Assembly (NCBI GenBank): GCA_020427635.1
Contig: JAGQOH010000024.1
Coordinates: 1 to 48,735 of the forward strand
Length of the DNA stretch: 48,735 bases
Direction: 5' to 3'
Source of the DNA: Phycisphaerales bacterium
GTDB taxonomy: Bacteria > Planctomycetota > Phycisphaerae > Phycisphaerales > UBA1924
This document shows, piece after piece, positions 42,634 through 48,735 of this stretch. The position numbers and the translations under genes were made by a program. The notes beneath the pieces were generated by a model. It saw only the letters and a program-made list of their open reading frames with translations. It did no database searches and was not told the DNA's origin. Position 1 is the stretch's first letter. Each line of letters starts with the position of its first letter.

Positions 42634-44316
42634 TCATCCCACCGCCAACGTCAGCATCGTGATCAAGAACCCGTTGTGCAGCGCATGCACCGTCATGCTC
42701 CCAATCAAGCTCCCGCGCCACTCCCGAATCAACGCAAAGATCACACCCAAACTCATCAACGCCGGAATCGCCGCCCACCCCTGCGGATGAATCGCCGCAA
42801 ACAAGAACCCAACCAGCGCCGCCGCCGCCACCGAAGGCATCCAACTCCGCGCATGCGTCAACAGCGCCCCGCGAAACATCGTCTCTTCAACAAGCGGCGC
42901 CCACAGACTTGCCAGCATCAATAACCGCAAATACCCCCACAAACTGGAGTCAATCTCCTGCGTCACCGGATGCTCCGCGTGCGTGCCCGGAATCAACAGC
43001 AGCAAGAACGTCAGCACAATCCCCAAAACAAAAATCGGCAACCCCGCCAAATACCCCACCACACCGCACACCATCTCCTTGCCAACACCCGCCGCGCCCT
43101 TGCCATTCGCATGCCACCCAAGCCCCATCGCCAGCTCGCGCCCGCGCACACCACGCGCCAAAGGCCACAGCGCAACCGGCAACAACAACCAAATCAGCAC
43201 ATGCGACAAATCAATCTGCATCGCGTCGTGCAGCAATGATGCAACCAACGTCACGCCAACAAAGCACCACAAGAAGATCGCCATCGTCTCCACAAACGCA
43301 TGGTGCCTCGTCTTGAGCTCTTGGATCTGCCACCCAAGCCGCCGCGTCACACGCCCCCGCGCAAGCAGCACCAGCGCCACCACAAACAACACAAACCCGC
43401 TCAACATCGCCGTCACAATCAACGCCACCGCCGCAAACACCACACGAAACGTCTGCGCCGACTTCGCATGCACCCAATCCCGCTGCGCCGCACCCTCGCC
43501 CTGCCCAAACGCAAGCGCAAGCCGCCCGAAATACCCGTGCCGCTCGACCAATCGCGCCTGCTCGTCCGACGCAACGTCTGCGGGGCCCGCATCCATATAG
43601 ATCCGCCGTAGCATCCGGATGTCTTGCCGAATCCCATCCGCATACGCGCTGTCGTCCACCGCCTCACCATCAGGCGGCGCCGTCGTGTGCAACGCCCGCA
43701 ATGCTTCGCGCTGCGCTGACAATCGATCCAATGTGTCAGCGCGCGGCGTGATTGGCCCACTCAACTCATCTTGCGCCGCAAACAACGCCGCCAAATGCTC
43801 GCGCCCCGCCTTCGCCTTCGTTGCACCTTCGAACTGCGCCTCCGCTGCGTCCAACAGGTCCAGGGCAGCCTCCGCCCCCGCCATCTCCCCTGCCAACGTC
43901 GCAAACCGCACCAGATCGCCCGCGGGCGTCGTCGCCGGATCCACCTGCTGCCGCGCTGCCGGCTCCAACTGCAATGCCAATTGCTCACTCGACCCCGAAC
44001 CCGCGTCCCACTGCTTCACACCCACCAGCGCCCGCGCCACCAACTCCACCGGTGCCTGGTCGCCCGCCTTGGGCTCCTGAGGGCCGGCCCCAAGCGCCGC
44101 ACGCTCACCGACCCCATGCAATCCAATGATCGCCGCCGCCCCAAGCGCAATTGCCACCCACGCCGCCACCGCCCAGCGCCGCGAGCCCCGCCGCTGACGC
44201 ATCACGCCATACGGCTCGCCCGCCAACAGGCTCCCCTGCTCCGCCCCCCGCTCCGCAGTCGGGACGCTGCTCGCCTTGGAGTCCTCGATGGGCCGTTCTG
44301 CTTCCATCTCGCTCAT
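42634..44316 (-). CDS. CPBP-family intramembrane metalloprotease
   Basis: The 560-residue protein has one N-terminal helix, an extracytoplasmic Ala/Glu-rich helical part of about 200 residues and a C-terminal multi-helix CPBP (Abi/CAAX protease) domain. The active-site motifs are EETMFR (Glu477, Glu478, Arg482), FAAIHP and a final HALHN, the expected order. Bacterial CPBP proteases cleave membrane proteins or serve in peptide maturation and immunity, so the substrate is open. The long soluble insertion before the protease domain is unusual and may recognise substrate. ATG at 44316 follows AAGGGG. Confidence 0.86.
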   Translation of the reverse strand: MSEMEAERPIEDSKASSVPTAERGAEQGSLLAGEPYGVMRQRRGSRRWAVAAWVAIALGAAAIIGLHGVGERAALGAGPQEPKAGDQAPVELVARALVGVKQWDAGSGSSEQLALQLEPAARQQVDPATTPAGDLVRFATLAGEMAGAEAALDLLDAAEAQFEGATKAKAGREHLAALFAAQDELSGPITPRADTLDRLSAQREALRALHTTAPPDGEAVDDSAYADGIRQDIRMLRRIYMDAGPADVASDEQARLVERHGYFGRLALAFGQGEGAAQRDWVHAKSAQTFRVVFAAVALIVTAMLSGFVLFVVALVLLARGRVTRRLGWQIQELKTRHHAFVETMAIFLWCFVGVTLVASLLHDAMQIDLSHVLIWLLLPVALWPLARGVRGRELAMGLGWHANGKGAAGVGKEMVCGVVGYLAGLPIFVLGIVLTFLLLLIPGTHAEHPVTQEIDSSLWGYLRLLMLASLWAPLVEETMFRGALLTHARSWMPSVAAAALVGFLFAAIHPQGWAAIPALMSLGVIFALIREWRGSLIGSMTVHALHNGFLITMLTLAVG

Positions 44317-44613
44317 GACCCCTTCATCGGTCCATCAACCCCCCGTTTGACACCGCTCGCCCGAACGCTACGCTACTCCCCCTCGCAGGGCCGGTCCGAC
44401 CGGCTGGTGGAGTTGTTCGCCCTGTCCTGCGACAGATTCATCCAAACGCCCGTGACGTGCAGGACGCTGCCACACACGCAGCACCACCCGACGGGCCAGG
44501 GGGACTTGAGGCCCCAAAGCCCACGGTCAATGGCGACCGCTTGGGCCTGTAGACGTGTTTGTGCATCCAAACGCCACGAAGGCTCGCGCATCACAGATTG
44601 CTGAGGAACACCT
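44317..44613 (+). promoter_or_regulatory. long rplM leader with hairpins and -10 candidate
   Basis: The 297-bp stretch holds no gene. A TACGCT box (44369-44374) could start an rplM leader of about 230 nt. Two short perfect hairpins lie in its first third: GCCGGT/ACCGGC (44390-44404) and CTGTC/GACAG (44422-44435). Ribosomal protein leaders often bind their own product, but no known class is recognised here. Confidence 0.35.
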
Positions 44614-45051
44614 ATGCGGCAAACAACATTCATCAAGACCGGGCAGCTCGAGCCCAAGTGGTACCACGTTGACGCCGATGGCCAACGCCTGGGACGCGTC
44701 TCCGTGCAAATCGCCACTGTGCTCATGGGCAAGCACCGCCCCGAATACACGCCGCACGTCGACACGGGCGACTTCGTCGTCGTCACAAACGCCGAGAAAC
44801 TTGTCATGACCGGACGCAAGGGCGACCAGAAGCTCAAGCTCCGCTACTCCGGCTATCCCGGCGGCCTCAAAGCCAAAACCTACAACCAAGTCCTCGAACA
44901 CAAGCCCGAACAACTCCTCGAAGACGCCGTCCGACGCATGCTCCCCAAGGGACGCCTGGGCCGCAAAATGCTCGGCAAACTCAAGGTCTATCGCGGCACC
45001 GAACACCCGCACACCGCCCAACAACCTGAGCCCATGCCGCGCGTCCGCTGA
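44614..45051 (+). CDS. rplM: 50S ribosomal protein L13
   Basis: L13 is an early-assembly protein of the 50S subunit. The 145-residue protein shows the diagnostic blocks WYHVDADGQRLGRVSVQIA, GKHRPEYTPHVDTGDFVVV and EDAVRRMLPKGRLGRKML. Length is normal. ATG at 44614 has GAGG 6-9 nt upstream. rpsI follows 51 nt downstream, the usual rplM-rpsI pair. The operon is on the strand I infer to be lagging, against the usual leading-strand preference for ribosomal genes. Confidence 0.97.
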   Translation: MRQTTFIKTGQLEPKWYHVDADGQRLGRVSVQIATVLMGKHRPEYTPHVDTGDFVVVTNAEKLVMTGRKGDQKLKLRYSGYPGGLKAKTYNQVLEHKPEQLLEDAVRRMLPKGRLGRKMLGKLKVYRGTEHPHTAQQPEPMPRVR

Positions 45052-45102
45052 TTCCACTCCCACCAACACACGAACCATCCCCGCAACAACGAGCTCGACA
45101 CC

Positions 45103-45630
45103 ATGAACGAACAGAACACCGCCGCTCCCGCAATCCCCGCACGTCCGAGCGCACCGAGCGCCATGCCAACATCCATGGGCGACGCCCCCATGACGCGACC
45201 CGTCGCTGCCCCCGAACCCCCCGATGCCCACGGCTGGTGGTGGGGAACAGGACGACGCAAGACCGCAGTCTCGCGCGCTCGCATTAGGCCCGGAAATGGC
45301 GAAGTCAAAATCCAAGTCGCGCGCGGCAAGTACAAGTCCGTCAACGAATACTTCACCGAAGCGCGCGATCGCGCCGACGTCGCCTCCCCCCTCAAGGTCA
45401 CCCAGCTCACAGGCAAGCTCGACATCGTCGCTCGCCTCGATGGCGGCGGCTACATGGGCCAGGCCCAAGCAATGCGCCTCGCCATCTCCCGGGCCATTAA
45501 GAAATACGACCCCTCCATGGAAGGCGTCCTGCGCGATCATGGCTTCCTTACCCGCGACGCCCGTGAGGTCGAACGCAAGAAGCCTGGTCAGCCCGGCGCC
45601 CGCCGTCGCTTCCAGTTCTCCAAGCGATAA
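45103..45630 (+). CDS. rpsI: 30S ribosomal protein S9 with N-terminal extension
   Basis: S9 contacts P-site tRNA through its C-terminal tail. The core starts at WWWGTGRRKTAVSRARI (about residue 45) and ends in the expected basic tail ARRRFQFSKR; GGGYMGQAQAMRLAISRAI is the central family block. Before the core there are about 45 extra residues rich in Ala and Pro, without known domain. ATG at 45103 is the only good start in frame before it. It is co-transcribed with rplM and followed by a terminator at 45662-45706. Confidence 0.96.
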   Translation: MNEQNTAAPAIPARPSAPSAMPTSMGDAPMTRPVAAPEPPDAHGWWWGTGRRKTAVSRARIRPGNGEVKIQVARGKYKSVNEYFTEARDRADVASPLKVTQLTGKLDIVARLDGGGYMGQAQAMRLAISRAIKKYDPSMEGVLRDHGFLTRDAREVERKKPGQPGARRRFQFSKR

Positions 45631-45661
45631 TCCAACGTCCGATTCAGACAGCAGTCCGTTT

Positions 45662-45706
45662 GGACGGCCTCGGTGCCTTCGGCGCGGGGGCCCTGTCCAC
45701 GTTTTT
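45662..45706 (+). terminator. terminator of rplM-rpsI
   Basis: An outer stem GGACGGCC (45662-45669) with GGCC-CT-GTCC (45689-45698) encloses an inner GTGCC/GGCGC hairpin, and TTTTT follows at 45702-45706. It lies 32 nt after the rpsI stop. Confidence 0.7.
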
Positions 45707-45792
45707 CGCTTCCATCCGCCATCCTTCGGGCTAGACTCTCACAAGGGACCTTGGGCCCCGGTGGGACCGAACAAAAGGCGGAGAGAGCGGCA

Positions 45793-46650
45793 GTGACCAG
45801 ACAACGATCAGTCTTGGCGTGGGTTGGTGCGCTGGCCGCCTCATGCGCAGTCTCCGTCTCCGCAGGCTCCGGCAACTGCTCCACACCCATCTTCGCCCAA
45901 TCGCCTGACCCCGCAGGCGCCCTAGGCCACATCTCCCGGAACAACACAGGCGGCGCGACTTACGCCCGCCGTCGCATTGCCGACGACTTCACACTCGACG
46001 CCGAGGGCCAAATCGCAGTCATCCGCTTCTGGGGCGGCGATGAAACCAACACGCCCACTACGCCAAACCAAAACGTCGTCGCTTTCAACATCCGCGTTTC
46101 CGCCGCCGATGGCCCCGCCGGCAGCCCCGGCACAACACTCTTCGAAATCGCGCGCACACTCCAGTTCGACACCATCGTCGCGCCAACCGGCGCAAACGTC
46201 GGCACCCTCGGAGCCCCCGAACTCGCCTACCGCATCGAAATCGTCCCGCCCCTCATCCTCCCCGCCGGCACATACTTCTTGTCCATCGGCGCATACCACT
46301 TCGACAACATCATCGATGCCGACACCGAAACATGGCAGTGGAGCATCGCCCCAGGCCCAGGCAACGGCGTCATCGCCGAAGACCGCTTCGATCAACAAAG
46401 CATGCTCCTGCGCACAGATCTCATCGGCACCGATATGGCCTTCACACTCGAAGAACTCGCACCCGATGCACAGTGCGATGGCGACGTTGATGGCGACTAC
46501 GACGTCGACCTCGACGACCTCACAGGCGTCCTGCTCTTCTTTGGACAAACAACGTCCGAAGCAGACCTCAATGGCGATGGCATGGTCGACCTCGCCGACC
46601 TCTCCACCGTCCTGCTCTTCTTCGGCGCGATCTGCGACCCCTGCAACTAA
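45793..46650 (+). CDS. exported protein with dockerin-like tail, unknown function
   Basis: This 285-residue protein begins with a signal peptide (MTRQRSVLAWVGALAASCAVSVSAG). The middle domain (RRRIADDFTLDAEGQIAVIRFWGG, FNIRVSAADGPAGSPGTTLFE, IVPPLILPAGTYFLSIG) is a beta-sandwich of the kind seen in planctomycete secreted proteins. The end is the duplicated Ca-loop tail: DVDGDYDVDLDDLTGVLLFFG, then DLNGDGMVDLADLSTVLLFFG and AICDPCN. Start GTG 45793 has a GGAGAGAG site about 5-10 nt upstream; the frame stays open above it without support. It is the third protein here with this tail. A TAGACT box at 45732-45737 could be its -10. Confidence 0.82.
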   Translation: MTRQRSVLAWVGALAASCAVSVSAGSGNCSTPIFAQSPDPAGALGHISRNNTGGATYARRRIADDFTLDAEGQIAVIRFWGGDETNTPTTPNQNVVAFNIRVSAADGPAGSPGTTLFEIARTLQFDTIVAPTGANVGTLGAPELAYRIEIVPPLILPAGTYFLSIGAYHFDNIIDADTETWQWSIAPGPGNGVIAEDRFDQQSMLLRTDLIGTDMAFTLEELAPDAQCDGDVDGDYDVDLDDLTGVLLFFGQTTSEADLNGDGMVDLADLSTVLLFFGAICDPCN

Positions 46651-46705
46651 TCGTCGCACTCCGTGCCAATGGGTGGCCCGACTTGCTTGCCAAGTCGGGT
46701 TTGTC

Positions 46706-48373
46706 CTACTCCACAATCCGCATGTGCCCAAAGTCCGGGACCGGAATGGGCAACTTGAAGCCAAACAGCTCCACCGTCAATGGCGCAGGGAAGTACACGA
46801 AGAACGTCTTGCCCAGAATCAACTTCCGATGCACCACACCCGGCGCCGGATCGATGTGCTCCGCAACGAACGGATCCACCGTGCGCCCATATGGCGTGTT
46901 CGACGGAAAGTCAGGCCACCCGCGCCCATCCAGTGAATCCGCAGAGTTGTCGCCCAACATGAAGAAGTGATCTGGCCCAAGTGTCACCACCCGATCCGGA
47001 TGGCATCCAAACCCAACCTCACGCCGTGAACCCAACGCCGGCTGATAGAAGATGTCCCGATCAAGCCCCACCTGGTGCAGCGTGAAAGGCCCACCCGAAA
47101 ACCGCCACTCCACCTCCGCCTGCCCGTGTGCATAGGTCGCCGGATCCGCAAGCGCATGCAGATTCACCCCGCCGCGCCCGTTCGTCCGCAATGATTCGAA
47201 CGACTGCCCAGTTGCAAACGCCAAACGCTGCGCCGGATCCCAGTTGTATTCCGCATACAACACACGCTTGCCATGCACAAAGACATGCAGCGCCTGATCG
47301 ACATGCCAAAACTCGATGGGCGTCGACCGCCCGACCGGCATCGCCTTCAGCGCATGTGAATCAAGCACGGTCCATGGCCCCGCCGCGCCCGATTCGCTCG
47401 CCGCGCGCATCTGCAAGGTCGCCTGCCCCTGCCCAAGCACCACCTGGAATTCATGCTGCCGCGCCGTGATCGTCGCCGTCACCGTCAAGTCCGCTGCCTC
47501 AGGCTCAACGTTGCAGCGCATCCGCACGTCAGACACCGGATACATCGCCACCGAGCCACGCGCACGATCGTTGTATGGCTCCCAATCCGTCACTGGCCAC
47601 GCAATCGTGTCCCACGCCAACGCCGTTGGCTCATGCCGCCCATACCGATACGACCGGCGCCCCTCCATCTCCCAACCGCCCGTCCGAGGCGACCACGGAC
47701 TCTGAAACCAATCGCCACCCATCGATGACTTGGGCTCCAAGGGCGTGTACTCGCTCGAAAACAGCGTCCGCCAAAGCGATCGTTGCGTGCGCAAGCTCTT
47801 CCGCTGGCACTCCCACGTCCCCGCCGCAAGCGCCGCATCCGCCGGATCCTGAGCCGACTGGAACGGACTGCGAAACACATCCCCATCCGCCAACCACAAA
47901 TGCTCGTTGGGCAACCCAACAAGCCGCTTGATGTAGTTCTCACGCACATTCGTCGGGTTGCGGAATACCACCACATCAAACCGCTCGGGCCCCGTCACGT
48001 CATACAAATACTTCTGCACCAGAATCCGGTCGCCCGCCTGCGCAGGCCGCGCACCAGGCGACGTCGCCCCCGCGCGCAACGCATTCACCCGAGGCCCACC
48101 CGGGTGCGTCAAACCCGTCACCGGATCCAACAACCCACGCTGATCAGGCGGCTCGCCCGGACGCCCGCGATCGACAAACCAGCTCCGCCCCGTCTGCGGC
48201 CCCGTGTACGTCGCATGCACCCCCAACAGCGTCGGCGCCATCGACCCCGTCGGGATCCGATACGCCTCCACGACATAGCACTTGACGATCAACGCCATTG
48301 CCAACGAGATAATCAAAGAGACCAACGTCTCCTTGACACCACTCTCGCCTTCGCCACGCGGATCGCCACTCAT
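46706..48373 (-). CDS. lepB: signal peptidase I with large internal insertion
   Basis: LepB cleaves signal peptides at the outer face of the cytoplasmic membrane. The 555-residue protein has an N-terminal membrane helix (about 14-33), the catalytic Ser44 in PTGSMAPTLL, the general base Lys149 in ENYIKRLVGLPNE and box E GDNSADSLDGRGW (474-486). All catalytic residues are present, but between the Lys box and box E lies an insertion of roughly 270 residues (about 170-445) containing beta-rich stretches such as FQVVLGQGQATLQMRAASESGA. A second insert of about 60 residues separates the Ser and GDRILVQ. The protein is about twice the usual size. ATG at 48373 has a TATCGT box 8 nt upstream. Confidence 0.92.
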   Translation of the reverse strand: MSGDPRGEGESGVKETLVSLIISLAMALIVKCYVVEAYRIPTGSMAPTLLGVHATYTGPQTGRSWFVDRGRPGEPPDQRGLLDPVTGLTHPGGPRVNALRAGATSPGARPAQAGDRILVQKYLYDVTGPERFDVVVFRNPTNVRENYIKRLVGLPNEHLWLADGDVFRSPFQSAQDPADAALAAGTWECQRKSLRTQRSLWRTLFSSEYTPLEPKSSMGGDWFQSPWSPRTGGWEMEGRRSYRYGRHEPTALAWDTIAWPVTDWEPYNDRARGSVAMYPVSDVRMRCNVEPEAADLTVTATITARQHEFQVVLGQGQATLQMRAASESGAAGPWTVLDSHALKAMPVGRSTPIEFWHVDQALHVFVHGKRVLYAEYNWDPAQRLAFATGQSFESLRTNGRGGVNLHALADPATYAHGQAEVEWRFSGGPFTLHQVGLDRDIFYQPALGSRREVGFGCHPDRVVTLGPDHFFMLGDNSADSLDGRGWPDFPSNTPYGRTVDPFVAEHIDPAPGVVHRKLILGKTFFVYFPAPLTVELFGFKLPIPVPDFGHMRIVE

Positions 48374-48381
48374 CGCGTTCT

Positions 48382-48387
48382 ACGATA
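48382..48387 (-). promoter_or_regulatory. -10 hexamer TATCGT for leaderless lepB
   Basis: On the - strand TATCGT is followed by 8 nt and the lepB ATG at 48373. No Shine-Dalgarno is present. Confidence 0.4.
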
Positions 48388-48415
48388 CCGCCATCCGCGA
48401 CACCGGGCTCATCGC

Positions 48416-48721
48416 CTATCGCGCATTCGCCCGCGCCTGCGTAAACAGGTCCCGCAAGTCATGCAACGGATACGCACGCACCGTCGAGCGATTCATGATC
48501 CCATACGCCGACAGCGTCTCCGTCCGCCCATCCAGCACAAGCAGGATGTCGTCGTTGTTCCGCGCCGCCGCCGTAAGCGTCGTCAAGTCGCCCGCCTTCG
48601 ACACATCCGCATACGCCGCCGAGCCAAGCCCCAAACGCGACGCCTGCGTCACGATCATCGCCATGATCACAAACGCGCTCGCCCACAACGCCGCCGCGCC
48701 CGTGTCCACGCTCTTCGTCAC
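48416..48721 (-). CDS. small membrane-anchored protein, unknown function
   Basis: The 101-residue protein has one N-terminal helix (about 8-28, ALWASAFVIMAMIVTQAS) and an extracytoplasmic or cytoplasmic part (DDILLVLDGRTETLSAYGIM, then a basic end). I recognise no family. It starts at a GTG (48721) preceded by AAGAGCAA; the window ends 14 nt upstream, so a longer start cannot be excluded. lepB follows 42 nt downstream but has its own promoter box. Confidence 0.65.
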   Translation of the reverse strand: MTKSVDTGAAALWASAFVIMAMIVTQASRLGLGSAAYADVSKAGDLTTLTAAARNNDDILLVLDGRTETLSAYGIMNRSTVRAYPLHDLRDLFTQARANAR

Positions 48722-48735
48722 TTGCTCTTGTTTCG

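Noticed and set aside
1..48735. CRISPR arrays, IS elements, prophage genes, tRNA or rRNA genes
   Set aside because: No regularly spaced direct repeats, transposase or integrase motifs, tRNA cloverleaf ends or rRNA sequences were seen on either strand.

Overview
The window looks like chromosomal DNA of a planctomycete, most likely class Phycisphaerae. The evidence is very GC-rich coding DNA, three secreted proteins ending in the duplicated Gly-Cys-Pro calcium-binding tail that is common in this class (GC-type dockerin), a PEP-CTERM-like sorting tail, and a long MoxR/DUF58/VWA operon of planctomycete type. There is no phage, IS element, CRISPR array, tRNA or rRNA gene that I can support. This is ordinary core chromosome with a few odd genes.

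Layout. Positions 1-9490 (mostly + strand) hold a small membrane protein coupled to a B12-binding-type radical SAM enzyme, a secreted lamin-tail protein, nuoE, two tandem di-heme peroxidases with dockerin-like tails, a PH-like membrane protein on the - strand, nuoF and a four-helix membrane protein. MtfA (-) and a PEP-CTERM-like protein (+) follow as a divergent pair. Positions 11490-16583 (+) are housekeeping genes: ybeY, a CorC/HlyC-type CBS membrane protein, cysS, tmk, a small unknown and a lipoprotein FKBP.

Positions 16587-30345 (-) form one tightly coupled eight-gene operon: MoxR ATPase, DUF58 protein, BatA-like VWA membrane protein, a VWA plus glutamine-amidotransferase-like membrane protein, a 1247-residue coiled-coil membrane protein, a Gln/Ser-rich protein, an alpha/alpha-toroid secreted protein and an NPCBM-like secreted protein. 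Most junctions are 4-nt ATGA or GTGA overlaps. It probably encodes an ATPase-driven envelope assembly or quality-control machine, but its substrate is unknown. Upstream lies a 499-bp gene-free stretch with three perfect inverted repeats, then dnaA, a metallo-beta-lactamase-fold protein, comEC, a degenerate D-2-hydroxyacid dehydrogenase homologue and a very acidic membrane-anchored protein, all on the - strand.

Positions 38982-42535 (+) carry rsmE, a second toroid protein and an M32 carboxypeptidase. A CPBP protease (-), the rplM-rpsI operon (+), a dockerin-tailed secreted protein (+), an unusually large signal peptidase I (-) and a small membrane protein (-) finish the window.

Two window-wide patterns stand out. 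First, at least eight genes have a TAnnnT hexamer only 6-8 nt before the start codon and no Shine-Dalgarno, which predicts leaderless mRNAs; other genes have clear GGAGG-type sites. Second, C exceeds G on the + strand inside genes of either orientation and this does not flip at dnaA, so dnaA here is probably not at the replication origin.
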